A stretch of DNA of 41,536 nt, from contig JAFSKJ010000027.1 in assembly GCA_017449025.1 (NCBI GenBank), forward strand, positions 1-41,536, given 5' to 3'. The DNA is from Prevotella sp. (GTDB lineage: Bacteria > Bacteroidota > Bacteroidia > Bacteroidales > Bacteroidaceae). Below, piece by piece: positions 16,895 to 25,474 of the stretch. The translations under genes were made by a program, and so were the position numbers. Every line of letters begins with the position of its first letter. Within the stretch, counting starts at the first letter, position 1. The notes under the pieces were generated by a model, which was not told the origin of the DNA, made no database searches, and saw only the letters and a program-made list of their open reading frames with translations.

Positions 16895-17674
16895 TTATTT
16901 GAGGCCTGCTTTCAGTCCACATATGACGGCAGAGGTAAATCCTGCGTGTTCCATCTCGTTGAGGCCCTTGATGGTTACGCCGCCAGGAGTGGTCACCAGG
17001 TCGATAGCCTCTTCCGGGTGCATGCCTGTGGAGGCAAGCAGCTTCACGGCGCCCTCAACTGTTTGCATCACTATCTGCTTGGCGTCGTCGGCCTTGAAGC
17101 CCAGCTCCACGCCGCCTTCGGCAGCTGCGCGTATGTATCGCATGGCGTAGGCAATGCCGCATGAGGCGAGGGTGGTGCCTGCGGCAAGGTGCTGCTCGTC
17201 GGTGATGAGTGTAGACCCCATCTCGTCGAAGATGCTCTTCACGGTTGTTGTTTGTTCCACGGAAGCTATCACGGGCACTATGAATGTCATGGACTGCTGC
17301 TCGGCGATGGCGATGTTGGGTATTACGAGGAAAAGTGGTGGGCAGTTGTCGGCTAACCACCCGCGGATGCTGGCTGATGGAACGCCGGCGGCTATGACTA
17401 TGAGTATCTGGCGCGACGGGGTTAGTGAGTTGCGGATTTCGTCGAGCACCGGCTCTACCAACCATGGCTTTACAACCACACACACTATGTCGGCGGTCTC
17501 TGCGGCCAGGCGGTTGTCGGTGGTCACGCTTACGCCCAATGCCATGAACTTGTCGAGAACCTTCTGCGACGGGTCGCTGACGGTGATTTCGTCATTCTTG
17601 AACAGCTGGCCTTTCACCAGTCCCTCTACGGTTGCGCCGCCCATGGCGCCGGCACCGATAATTGCTATCTTCAT
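16895..17674 (-). CDS. proC: Pyrroline-5-carboxylate reductase
   Basis: 259-residue NAD(P)H-dependent enzyme catalysing the last step of proline synthesis in the cytoplasm. It opens with the Rossmann loop IAIIGAGAMGGATVEGLV (3-20), then VCVVVKPWLVEPVLDEI, the VIAAGVPSASIRGWL segment and the C-terminal signature MHPEEAIDLVTTPGGVTIKGLNEME (about 218-242) that defines P5C reductase. Length is normal. It follows argD by 10 bp in the same direction, so proline and arginine genes share an operon here, possibly with gyrB upstream. Confidence 0.97.
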   Translation of the reverse strand: MKIAIIGAGAMGGATVEGLVKGQLFKNDEITVSDPSQKVLDKFMALGVSVTTDNRLAAETADIVCVVVKPWLVEPVLDEIRNSLTPSRQILIVIAAGVPSASIRGWLADNCPPLFLVIPNIAIAEQQSMTFIVPVIASVEQTTTVKSIFDEMGSTLITDEQHLAAGTTLASCGIAYAMRYIRAAAEGGVELGFKADDAKQIVMQTVEGAVKLLASTGMHPEEAIDLVTTPGGVTIKGLNEMEHAGFTSAVICGLKAGLK

Positions 17675-17684
17675 GATTCTTATG

Positions 17685-18812
17685 TTAGATTACTTTCTTG
17701 AACTTCTCGATAAACTCGTCAGCCTCGGCCTTGGAAAGGCAGAGTGGCGGCAGCAGGCGCAGGATGTTGGTGCCTGCGCAGCCGGTGAAGCAGTGCTGCT
17801 CGTAGATGAGCGGCTGCCGCACTTCCTTGTGCGGGCATTCCAGGTCTATGCCTATCATCAGTCCGCGACCGCGTACCTCGCGGATGCGCGGGTTGCTGAT
17901 GGCCTTTAGTTGCTCCATGAGGTAGGTGCCCACCTCGTGGGCGTTGTCTATCAGCTTCTCGTCTTCCATCACGTCGAGCACGGCCAGTGCAGCGGCACAG
18001 GCCAGGTGGTTGCCGCCGAAGGTGGTCCCTAACTGTCCGTAGACAGGCTCAAAGTCGGGCGAAATCAGCACGGCGCCCATGGGGAAGCCGTTGGCTATGC
18101 CCTTGGCAACGGTGATGATGTCGGGGCGGATGCCTAACCACTGGTGGGCAAAGAACTTGCCGCTACGGCCGTAGCCGCACTGTATCTCGTCGCAGATGAG
18201 CACTGCTCCATAGCGTTGGCATGCGTAAGCCAGTCCCTGTGCAAACTCAGGAGTAGCCATCTGTATGCCGCCCACACCCTGTATGCACTCGAGGATTACT
18301 GCCGACACGCCACCCTTTGACAGCTCGCGCACCCAAGGCTCAAGGTCGTTGAGCGGAAGGAAGCGCACATGGTGGTTGTCGTTGATAGGGGCAATGATCT
18401 TGGGGTTGTTGGTGACCTCCACGGCCAGCGAAGTGCGTCCGTGGAAGGCTTTCTCGCATGAGAGCACGCGGGTGTTGCCTGTTTTGAACGATGCCAGCTT
18501 CAGTGCGTTCTCGTTGGCCTCGGCGCCGCTGTTGATGAGGAACAGCTGATAGTCGTCGTAGCCGCAGAGCGGCCCTAAGCGCTTTGCCAGCTCCACCTGC
18601 AGTGTGTTGACGACAGAGTTGGAGTAGAAGCCGAGCTTTGACAGCTGTTCGTTCACCTTATTTATATAGTGGGGGTGCGAATGGCCGATGCTGATAACGG
18701 CGTGTCCGCCATAGAGGTCCAGATACTCCTGTCCCTTGTCGTCCCACACCTTGCATCCCCTGCCCTTGGTGATGTTGACATTGAAGAGGGGGTAGACGTC
18801 GAAAAGTTTCAT
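17685..18812 (-). CDS. argD: Acetylornithine/succinylornithine aminotransferase family protein
   Basis: 375-residue class III PLP aminotransferase. Motifs: FINSGAEANENALKLA-like LINSGAEANE (about 93-102), the PLP-interacting ICDEIQCGYGRSGKFFAHQ, and the Schiff-base lysine in TVAKGIANGFPMGAV. It interconverts N-acylornithine and its semialdehyde in arginine synthesis; some Bacteroidota use N-succinyl rather than N-acetyl intermediates, so the acyl group is not settled by sequence. The start MKLFDVYPLF at 18812 fits the family; the frame runs to 18863 but would overlap gyrB. It lies 22 bp after gyrB and 10 bp before proC. Confidence 0.93.
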   Translation of the reverse strand: MKLFDVYPLFNVNITKGRGCKVWDDKGQEYLDLYGGHAVISIGHSHPHYINKVNEQLSKLGFYSNSVVNTLQVELAKRLGPLCGYDDYQLFLINSGAEANENALKLASFKTGNTRVLSCEKAFHGRTSLAVEVTNNPKIIAPINDNHHVRFLPLNDLEPWVRELSKGGVSAVILECIQGVGGIQMATPEFAQGLAYACQRYGAVLICDEIQCGYGRSGKFFAHQWLGIRPDIITVAKGIANGFPMGAVLISPDFEPVYGQLGTTFGGNHLACAAALAVLDVMEDEKLIDNAHEVGTYLMEQLKAISNPRIREVRGRGLMIGIDLECPHKEVRQPLIYEQHCFTGCAGTNILRLLPPLCLSKAEADEFIEKFKKVI

Positions 18813-18834
18813 CTTCAGTTTAGTTTTTATTTGT

Positions 18835-20838
18835 TTATGCGTCGATGTTAGCGTATGTGGCATTGCGCTCGATGAACTCGCGGCGCGGCTCCACGTCGTC
18901 GCCCATGAGCATTGAGAAGATTTCGTCGGCTTCGGCGGCGTTTTCGATGGTCACCTGTTTCAGCAGCCGGTTCTCGGGGTTCATGGTGGTTTCCCACAGC
19001 TGTTCGGGGTTCATCTCGCCGAGACCTTTGTAGCGCTGTGTGTGCAGGGCCTTGTCGTCGCCGTTGCCTGCCACAAACTTGTCGATGAATGCCTGGCGCT
19101 GCTGCTCTGTATAGCAGTACTCGGAGTTTTTCTTGTAAGTGCACTTGTAAAGGGGCGGTGTGGCAATGTAAAGGTGGCCTCCCTGTATTACCTGCGGCAT
19201 GAAGCGGTAGAAGAGGGTCATGATGAGAGTGTCGATGTGGGAGCCGTCGACATCGGCGTCGGTCATGATAATGATCTTGTCGTAGCGCAGCTTGTCGATA
19301 TTGGCTTCGCGGTCGCCCTCGCCGTCAACGCCGAAGCGTACGCCGATAGACTGTATGATGTTCATTACCGACTCGGCCTCGAACACCCTGTGCCACTGAA
19401 CTTTCTCCACGTTAAGAATCTTGCCGCGCAGTGGCAGGATGGCCTGGAAGTGGCGGTCGCGGCCCTGCTTGGCCGAGCCGCCGGCGGAGTCGCCCTCGAC
19501 AAGGAATATCTCGCAGTCCTTAGGGTCTTTGTTCGAACAGTCGGCCAGTTTGCCGGGCAGTCCGCCGCCTGTCATGGGATTCTTGCGCTGTACGCTCTCG
19601 CGGGCCTTGCGCGCGGCGATGCGCGCCGTGGCAGCAAGCACCACCTTGTCGCAAATCATCTTGGCCTCTTTCGGGTGCTCCTCCAAGTAGTTGGCAAGGG
19701 CCTCGCCCACAGCCTGTTGCACGGCACCGGCTACTTCTGAGTTGCCGAGCTTGGTCTTGGTCTGGCCCTCGAACTGCGGCTCTGCCACCTTGATGCTGAT
19801 GACAGCCGTAAGCCCCTCGCGGAAGTCCTCGGGGGCAATCTCTATCTTGGCCTTCTCTATCTGCTTGGAGATTTGCGGGTCGTTGTCAGCATATTTCTTC
19901 AGGGTACGGGTGAGGGCTGCGCGGAAACCGGCCAGATGGGTACCGCCCTCTATTGTGTTGATGTTGTTCACATACGAGTGTATGTTCTCGCTGTAGTCGG
20001 TGTTGTACATCACGGCCACCTCGATGGGTATGCCCTGCTTTTCTGTCTTCAGGTAGATGACGTCGTCAACCAGATGCGTGCGGTGGCGGTCAACGTAGCG
20101 CACAAACTCCTTCAGGCCGTCCTTGGCGTGGAACACTTCTTCCTTCTGCTTGCCGTCCTCGTCGGGGCGCAAGTCTTTCAGCGTGATGGTGATGCCGGCA
20201 TTAAGGTAGGCCAGCTCGCGCATACGCTTGGCTATGGTGTCATACTTGTATTCAGTGGTGGTGAAGATGGTGGGGTCGGGCCAGAACTGCTGGCGGGTAC
20301 CAGTGATGTCGGTGTCGCCCACAATCTTAACGTCGTAGAGTGGCTTGCCTTTCTCGTACTCCTGCTGGTAGATGTGTCCGTTGCGGAATACCTGCGACAT
20401 CATGTGCGTTGACAGGGCGTTTACGCACGAGACGCCCACGCCGTGTAGTCCGCCGGACACCTTGTACGAACCTTTGTCGAATTTTCCGCCTGCGTGCAGG
20501 ACGGTCATTACCACCTCAAGTGCCGACTTGTGCATCTTTTCGTGCTCGTCTACGGGAATGCCGCGGCCGTTGTCTTGCACTGTGATGGAGTTGTCCTCGT
20601 TGATGGTAACTTCTATGTGGGTACAATATCCGGCCATGGCCTCGTCGATGGAGTTGTCGACGGTCTCGTTTACCAGATGGTGGAGGCCCTTCTCACTAAT
20701 GTCGCCTATATACATGGCCGGGCGCTTGCGCACGGCTTCCAGTCCTTCAAGCACTTGTATGTTGCTCGCGGAATAGTTGCTTTCTCCTTCGGAAATGTTC
20801 CGAACGTCTTGCTCTTGGTTCACTTGTTCTTCTGTCAT
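18835..20838 (-). CDS. gyrB: DNA gyrase subunit B
   Basis: 667-residue ATPase subunit of gyrase. The GHKL ATP site is shown by [30 protein letters not shown] and the glycine lid [14 protein letters not shown]. The TOPRIM domain has [32 protein letters not shown] and the metal-binding [11 protein letters not shown]. The end [15 protein letters not shown]...[15 protein letters not shown] is the gyrase-type C-terminus, favouring GyrB over ParE. Length is usual for Bacteroidota, which lack the large insert of E. coli GyrB (804). A -7 promoter element lies 26 bp upstream. Confidence 0.97.
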   Translation of the reverse strand: MTEEQVNQEQDVRNISEGESNYSASNIQVLEGLEAVRKRPAMYIGDISEKGLHHLVNETVDNSIDEAMAGYCTHIEVTINEDNSITVQDNGRGIPVDEHEKMHKSALEVVMTVLHAGGKFDKGSYKVSGGLHGVGVSCVNALSTHMMSQVFRNGHIYQQEYEKGKPLYDVKIVGDTDITGTRQQFWPDPTIFTTTEYKYDTIAKRMRELAYLNAGITITLKDLRPDEDGKQKEEVFHAKDGLKEFVRYVDRHRTHLVDDVIYLKTEKQGIPIEVAVMYNTDYSENIHSYVNNINTIEGGTHLAGFRAALTRTLKKYADNDPQISKQIEKAKIEIAPEDFREGLTAVISIKVAEPQFEGQTKTKLGNSEVAGAVQQAVGEALANYLEEHPKEAKMICDKVVLAATARIAARKARESVQRKNPMTGGGLPGKLADCSNKDPKDCEIFLVEGDSAGGSAKQGRDRHFQAILPLRGKILNVEKVQWHRVFEAESVMNIIQSIGVRFGVDGEGDREANIDKLRYDKIIIMTDADVDGSHIDTLIMTLFYRFMPQVIQGGHLYIATPPLYKCTYKKNSEYCYTEQQRQAFIDKFVAGNGDDKALHTQRYKGLGEMNPEQLWETTMNPENRLLKQVTIENAAEADEIFSMLMGDDVEPRREFIERNATYANIDA

Positions 20839-20863
20839 TTTCAGTCTTTTCGCAATTTGGATG

Positions 20864-20871
20864 CAAAATTA
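20864..20871 (-). promoter_or_regulatory. -7 element of the gyrB promoter
   Basis: Coding-strand TAATTTTG fits TAnnTTTG, 25 bp before the gyrB ATG. I do not see a TTTG at the usual 19-21 bp upstream. Confidence 0.55.
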
Positions 20872-20969
20872 CTAAATTTCTGCGACTTTAGGGGAATTTA
20901 TTTGCTAAAAAACCACAAAAAATCCTCTCTTTCCTTTTCCGTCACGGTGCTTTGTGGCCAGCAGGTGTC

Positions 20970-20984
20970 CTTTCCACTGGAAAG
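20970..20984. promoter_or_regulatory. Palindrome CTTTCCACTGGAAAG
   Basis: Perfect 6-bp inverted repeat with a 3-bp centre, in the gyrB-arabinanase gap. A close relative, TTTCCACGGAAA, lies at 21089-21100 inside a promoter spacer, which suggests a shared operator. Confidence 0.4.
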
Positions 20985-21080
20985 AATACATCTGCCATGC
21001 TCTCGCGTTGTTGGAAAACTCTACTAAATTATTCGTTATGGTGGTTATGTGTCACTTATTTGAAAATTTCTTATAAAAGA

Positions 21081-21112
21081 TTTGTTCGTTTCCACGGAAA
21101 TCTTTACCTTTG
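21081..21112 (+). promoter_or_regulatory. Strong-looking promoter with no gene behind it
   Basis: TTTG (21081-21084), 20-bp spacer, TACCTTTG (21105-21112): the full Bacteroidota consensus at ideal spacing. The palindrome TTTCCACGGAAA (21089-21100) lies in the spacer. Transcription would start near 21119 and run toward the 3' end of the minus-strand arabinanase; the first ATG (21116) is followed at once by TAA. It could make a small RNA or be the remnant of a lost gene. Confidence 0.6.
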
Positions 21113-21162
21113 CGCATGTAAAAGACAGATAAAAATCTATTACTATCATAAAAAACACATTT

Positions 21163-21196
21163 GCGGCCTGCCTCGTATTGTAACGCGACAGGCCGC
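21163..21196 (-). terminator. Terminator of the arabinanase gene
   Basis: GCGGCCTG and CAGGCCGC pair across an 18-nt loop; on the minus strand the stem is followed by AAATGTGTTTTTT. It lies 48 bp after the stop at 21244. Confidence 0.7.
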
Positions 21197-21243
21197 CGTA
21201 AGTTTCTATTGGAAATAAATTGCTGTTGGGCCTTTATTGTATG

Positions 21244-23808
21244 CTACCTCACCACGTATTTCCTCCCGTTGCGTATGTAGATGCCTTTCTGCGGAGCCGT
21301 CACGCTGCGGCCTTGCAGGTCGAATGTCTTGTCGGCAAACTGGCCGCTGTGGTTATTGCCGCTGAAGGTGATGGCATCGATGCCTAAAGGAAAGCTTCCT
21401 ACTGTCAGCTCCTTTTGGTAAAGTGCCTGGGCCTCTTCTGCGGTCAACGGACGGTTGTAAACCAATAGCTCGTCGAACAGGGCATTGGCGGAACCCCAGA
21501 ATGAGCCGAAGCCGAGGTACATGTCGGACGACTGCTGTATATGGTCTGTTATGAGGTTGTAGTCATACGCCTGCGCACTCGTAATGGTGGTGCCGTTGAT
21601 TTCTCCGTTGCATGTGCTTATGGCTTTCTGCGTTCCGTCGACGTAGATGGTGAACCCGTCCTTCCTCGACAGCGTAATGGTGATGAAGTTCCACGTGTCG
21701 AAGTTCAGGTTCTTTGTGGTGACGGCGCTGCTGTGGTTCAGGTCAATCCAGTTGCCGGACATGGAGTTGTAGCCTATATACGTGTTGCCGGTCATGAAGA
21801 TGCGGGCGGTGGTTTGCGGATTGAAGAACGAGAAAAGTGCATCCCAGAGGTTCTCTGTTGCTACGTTCACCCACATGGCAATGGTCATGCCGTCGCTGAG
21901 CGTTGTTCCGTAGAGCGGGTTGGGCATCTTGGCGTAGCTGGTGTTCTTTTCTGCTCCGAAGTTGGTGTGCAGCACCATGCTGTTGCGCGAGGCGGCGTTT
22001 TGCAGCTTTGGTGCGGTGTTGGTGCCCTCTTTGCCCAAGGTGGCCGTCTGTGCGCTGTTCAGCTGGTTGGCAATGGGTGTGGCTTCGAAGTTGTAGTAGG
22101 CACAGAGGCCGCTGTTGATGTCGCTCGTTTGCGACTCTTCCGGCAGTGCCTCTTCGCGGTAGCCCCATACCGTCACGCCTACCTTCGACATTGCCGTGAA
22201 AGCCGACACCTTGTCGTTTTTAGGCTCCATCATCTGCTCAACCATGACTCCCTTATACTCCACTCCGCCCAGTGTCAGTGTGAAGTAGGATGTTCCGCTT
22301 TCAGCTTTCCAGCGTCCGCTCATTGCTCCTGTCACGCTTCCGTCTCTGTTCAGCTGCACTTGCACGGGCGTGGCCAGTTCTTTGTTCGTGTGGTTCAGTC
22401 CATACTTGTGCACAAGCAGCTTGTACTTGCCGGGAATGTTGTTGTCGGCCACCTGCTGTGTTGACGGTATGTCGGCACTGGTCACTGTCTCGCCGGTATA
22501 TTCGAACGGAGCAGCAACAAGCCATCCGTCGGAATTCTGGAACACCTGGTGCACACGCACCTGATGGCCTTCGCCGAGGTTCTGGAAGCGGGTGTGATAG
22601 ACAAGGTATGTGCGACCGTCCTCGGCGGCTATTATCGAGTTGTGGCCTTGCGAACGCTCGCTGTTGTTGCCCACTGCCACATTGCCCCACTCTCCGTAGG
22701 CTCCGAAGATGTTGACGCCGCGGTTGTCGGAGCTTGGGCCGTAGTTCATTACGTAACGGGTATAGATGGCACTGACGCCGTTGGCATCCTTATACGGTCC
22801 GTCGGGCTTGTCTGAGCGGAACACGCGCATCTGGTAGCCTTCGGCAGCGCTGAAGCCGCCGTTGGAAATAAATAAGAAGTAGTGGTTGCCTATATGCTCA
22901 ATATAGGAGCCTTCGCCGGAGACATAGTAGCCGCCGGCAATCTTCTTGCCGTAGTAAGGGTCGCTGGTTACACCTTCGCCCGACCCTGTCACTGGGTAGG
23001 TGGCGTCGTAGTCGCGAAGGCCGTTGTTGGCGTTCAGCTTCAGCATCCAGATGCCGCCGCTCCACGAGCCGTAGCTCATCCACAGCTGTCCTTCCTCGTC
23101 GAAGAACACGCAGGGGTCAATGCAGTGCGGCAGGTAGCTGCCCCATTTGTTGCCACGGTTGTATCTCGCCGGCAGCGATGCCTGAGTGCCTATTACCAGC
23201 TCCAGGTCGGTGTTCTTGTAGCTCAAGGCTGACAGGGAGTTCATGTTGAATCCAGAGTAGACCACCGGCCCCTGGTAAACGTAGGGACCGTTGACGCGGT
23301 CGGCGGTGAGCAGGATAATGCTTGAGTTCCACTTGAAGCCGTTAATGCTGAGATACATGCACCACTTGCCCATCACCTTATTATATATAACGTCGGGTGC
23401 CCACATGTTGCCGTCAATGTTCCACTTGCTGCCGTCGCTGCTTTCGGCAATGGCGGCCGACCAGGCGTGTGCGTCGAAGTTGCCGAAGCTAACCTCATTG
23501 CCGCCCTTGGTTATGGTCTTTGTCATGTTCTTCTTGAAGGCAACGCTGTTCTGGGCATTGCGGTTGCTCAGCGAGCCGTTGTCGTTGGCCAAACCCCACG
23601 GCGCTGTGCCCGAATACCAGTTCATAAGGTCGGAGGTGCGCGCGAATCCGCGATGGGAACCGAAAATATAGTAGTCGCCCGTGGAAGAGTCGTATACAAT
23701 CGACGGGTCGTGCACTGTCACGCGCGTCATCTTGTATGCGCTGGCACTTGTGGCTGTTATTGCCGAAATGATTATGACAGAAAGCAGCTGCAGTATGTTT
23801 CTTTTCAT
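21244..23808 (-). CDS. Secreted GH43 arabinanase-like glycosidase with GH43_C2, LamG-like domain and C-terminal tail
   Basis: 854 residues, probably an extracellular endo-alpha-1,5-L-arabinanase. The signal peptide is MKRNILQLLSVIIISAITAT plus SASA (start 23808; the frame continues to 23937 but the signal fits this Met). The GH43 five-blade propeller (about 25-450) shows the base Asp in VHDPSIVYDSSTGDYYIFGSH, MWAPDVIYN, HCIDPCVFFDEEG and the acid Glu in VSGEGSYIEHIGNHYF. A GH43_C2-like domain (about 455-580, KYKLLVHKYGLN...TVWGYREE) is typical of endo-arabinanases. A concanavalin-type LamG domain (about 595-810) probably binds glycan. The end, TFDLQGRSV...GIYIRNGRKYVVR, matches the tail of the gene at 1-273. 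It is divergent from the xylan operon. Confidence 0.9.
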   Translation of the reverse strand: MKRNILQLLSVIIISAITATSASAYKMTRVTVHDPSIVYDSSTGDYYIFGSHRGFARTSDLMNWYSGTAPWGLANDNGSLSNRNAQNSVAFKKNMTKTITKGGNEVSFGNFDAHAWSAAIAESSDGSKWNIDGNMWAPDVIYNKVMGKWCMYLSINGFKWNSSIILLTADRVNGPYVYQGPVVYSGFNMNSLSALSYKNTDLELVIGTQASLPARYNRGNKWGSYLPHCIDPCVFFDEEGQLWMSYGSWSGGIWMLKLNANNGLRDYDATYPVTGSGEGVTSDPYYGKKIAGGYYVSGEGSYIEHIGNHYFLFISNGGFSAAEGYQMRVFRSDKPDGPYKDANGVSAIYTRYVMNYGPSSDNRGVNIFGAYGEWGNVAVGNNSERSQGHNSIIAAEDGRTYLVYHTRFQNLGEGHQVRVHQVFQNSDGWLVAAPFEYTGETVTSADIPSTQQVADNNIPGKYKLLVHKYGLNHTNKELATPVQVQLNRDGSVTGAMSGRWKAESGTSYFTLTLGGVEYKGVMVEQMMEPKNDKVSAFTAMSKVGVTVWGYREEALPEESQTSDINSGLCAYYNFEATPIANQLNSAQTATLGKEGTNTAPKLQNAASRNSMVLHTNFGAEKNTSYAKMPNPLYGTTLSDGMTIAMWVNVATENLWDALFSFFNPQTTARIFMTGNTYIGYNSMSGNWIDLNHSSAVTTKNLNFDTWNFITITLSRKDGFTIYVDGTQKAISTCNGEINGTTITSAQAYDYNLITDHIQQSSDMYLGFGSFWGSANALFDELLVYNRPLTAEEAQALYQKELTVGSFPLGIDAITFSGNNHSGQFADKTFDLQGRSVTAPQKGIYIRNGRKYVVR

Positions 23809-23873
23809 TCTTCTGATTGGTTTTAGTGAGTTTTGCTTAGTCTTCATTCTGACTATGATGCTCTTTTCTGTTG

Positions 23874-23905
23874 CAAAGTTAGCAATTATTGCTGTAATTG
23901 CCAAG
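23874..23905 (-). promoter_or_regulatory. Promoter of the GH43 arabinanase gene
   Basis: Coding-strand TAACTTTG (23874-23881) with CTTG (23902-23905) 20 bp upstream, a three-of-four match to the -33 TTTG. The transcript would have a leader of about 55 nt. Confidence 0.6.
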
Positions 23906-23972
23906 TCGTTGGCTGCAAATTGCGATTTTTTTAACACTTGTGATGCTTTTTGTAAAGATTGTGAAACATAGA

Positions 23973-23986
23973 GTGAACGTTTTCAC
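23973..23986. promoter_or_regulatory. Possible operator GTGAACGTTTTCAC
   Basis: Inverted repeat GTGAA-N4-TTCAC lying 12 bp before the TACCTTTG of the symporter operon. A further GTGAAA is at 23961. Its place between the divergent glycosidase promoters would suit a sugar-responsive regulator, but no regulator gene is nearby. Confidence 0.4.
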
Positions 23987-23998
23987 GCATTATTTTTG

Positions 23999-24006
23999 TA
24001 CCTTTG
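23999..24006 (+). promoter_or_regulatory. -7 element of the symporter-xylanase operon promoter
   Basis: TACCTTTG matches TAnnTTTG. Transcription from about 24013 excludes the in-frame TTG at 23996 as a start for the symporter. Confidence 0.65.
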
Positions 24007-24049
24007 CCAACTGAAAATAATGAAAATAATTAAAAACAAACCAGAAACT

Positions 24050-25474
24050 ATGGAAAATAATGAGACAAAAGGCTTTTACAAGCTTTCATGGCTACAGCGC
24101 ATAGGCTTCGGTTCCGGCGACTTGGCCCAGAACCTTATCTATCAGACGATATGCATGTACCTGCTGTTCTTCTACACCGACATTTACGGCCTCAACCCGG
24201 GCGTGGCCGCCACAATGTTCCTCGTCGTGCGTCTTGTGGACGTGCTGTGGGACCCCTTGGTGGGTACTTATGTAGACAAGCACAACCCGCGCTGGGGTAA
24301 ATACCGTAGCTATCTGGTTTTGGCTGGCATACCGCTTACAGTCCTGGCAATACTCTGCTTCTGGAACGGCATGGAGGGGCAGACCGACACCGTAAAGCTG
24401 ATATATGCCTACGTCACATACGTGGGGCTGTCTATGCTCTATACCTTGATTAATGTGCCCTACGGCGCACTCAACTCCTCGCTCACCCGCGACACCGACG
24501 AAATCACCATACTCACCTCCGTGCGCATGTTCATGGCCAACGTCGGAGGCCTCTGCGTGTCGGCCGGCGTGCCCATACTTGTGGCCATCCTCGCTGCCGC
24601 CAAGGATCTGCCTACGGAGATGGCACTCTTCATGGGCCTTGGCTCGCTGCCCTCGTTCATCTTCATGCCACTTGTTCCTGCCATCAAGCGCAAGGTGGGC
24701 AAGAAAAACATGTTCTACATCTTCCTTACCGTGGCCATCGTGGGTATGATGATGCTCTACGTCATCAGCAAGATGGGACCTGTGAAGGAGAATATCACCC
24801 TCGTCTACATTGCACAGTTCATCAAGTCTACAGGCGTCATCGTTGCCACCGGTTACATGTGGGCTCTCATTCCCGAGGTGATTTCCTTCGCCGAGTTCAC
24901 AAGCGGGAAGCGCATAGCTGGCATCGTCAATGCGCTCACGGGCATCTTCTACAAAGCAGGAATGGCTCTCGGAGGAGTGGTGCCAGGAGCGGTGCTCGCA
25001 TGGACAGGCTATCAGGCTACGGCAGAGCAGGCAAGCACACTGCCGACTAACTCCAACGCATGGTTCTATACCATGCTCATCTACGCCCTCGTGGGTCTTG
25101 CACTCCTCATCTTCTGCTTCACACAGACCAAGGAGCGCGTGGTGATGGACGAGAGCGAGACCAAGAACGTGAAGGTCAGCGACCTCTGGACAGAGTTCTT
25201 CCACAACCGCCCGCTGCGCGTAGTGGCCCTCTTCTTTATCACTGCCTTCGCCATGATGTCGGTGGGTAACGCTGCCGGTGCATACTTCATGAACGACCTT
25301 GAGCAGCAGACACCGATGGCTCAGGAGGGCATACGCTGGTTGGTGTGCATAATTCCCGCACTGTTGCTCCTCCTCGCCATGTTCATCATCTCGAAGTACG
25401 AGCTTACCGACGAGGTTATCGACGACATCAACATGAAAATTGAAGACCGCAGCAAGAATGAAAAAAATCTTTAA
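24050..25474 (+). CDS. GPH-family (MFS) sugar cation symporter, XynD-like
   Basis: 474-residue membrane protein with about 12 hydrophobic segments. FGSGDLAQNLIYQTICMYLL and DVLWDPLVGTYVDKHNPRWGKYRSYLV (about 62-88) are the glycoside-pentoside-hexuronide:cation symporter signatures. It probably carries xylo- or arabino-oligosaccharides across the inner membrane. The gene order symporter, GH10, GH43 matches the Prevotella bryantii/ruminicola xylan cluster (xynD, xynA, xynB). The start is MENNETKGF (24050) or MKIIKNKPE (24020), both downstream of the promoter. Its 3' end overlaps the xylanase start by 17 bases, so the two are translationally linked. Confidence 0.9.
   Translation: MENNETKGFYKLSWLQRIGFGSGDLAQNLIYQTICMYLLFFYTDIYGLNPGVAATMFLVVRLVDVLWDPLVGTYVDKHNPRWGKYRSYLVLAGIPLTVLAILCFWNGMEGQTDTVKLIYAYVTYVGLSMLYTLINVPYGALNSSLTRDTDEITILTSVRMFMANVGGLCVSAGVPILVAILAAAKDLPTEMALFMGLGSLPSFIFMPLVPAIKRKVGKKNMFYIFLTVAIVGMMMLYVISKMGPVKENITLVYIAQFIKSTGVIVATGYMWALIPEVISFAEFTSGKRIAGIVNALTGIFYKAGMALGGVVPGAVLAWTGYQATAEQASTLPTNSNAWFYTMLIYALVGLALLIFCFTQTKERVVMDESETKNVKVSDLWTEFFHNRPLRVVALFFITAFAMMSVGNAAGAYFMNDLEQQTPMAQEGIRWLVCIIPALLLLLAMFIISKYELTDEVIDDINMKIEDRSKNEKNL

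Noticed and set aside
18813-18863. N-terminal extension of argD
   Set aside because: The extra 17 residues would overlap gyrB and lack any family similarity; MKLFDVYPLF is the usual beginning.
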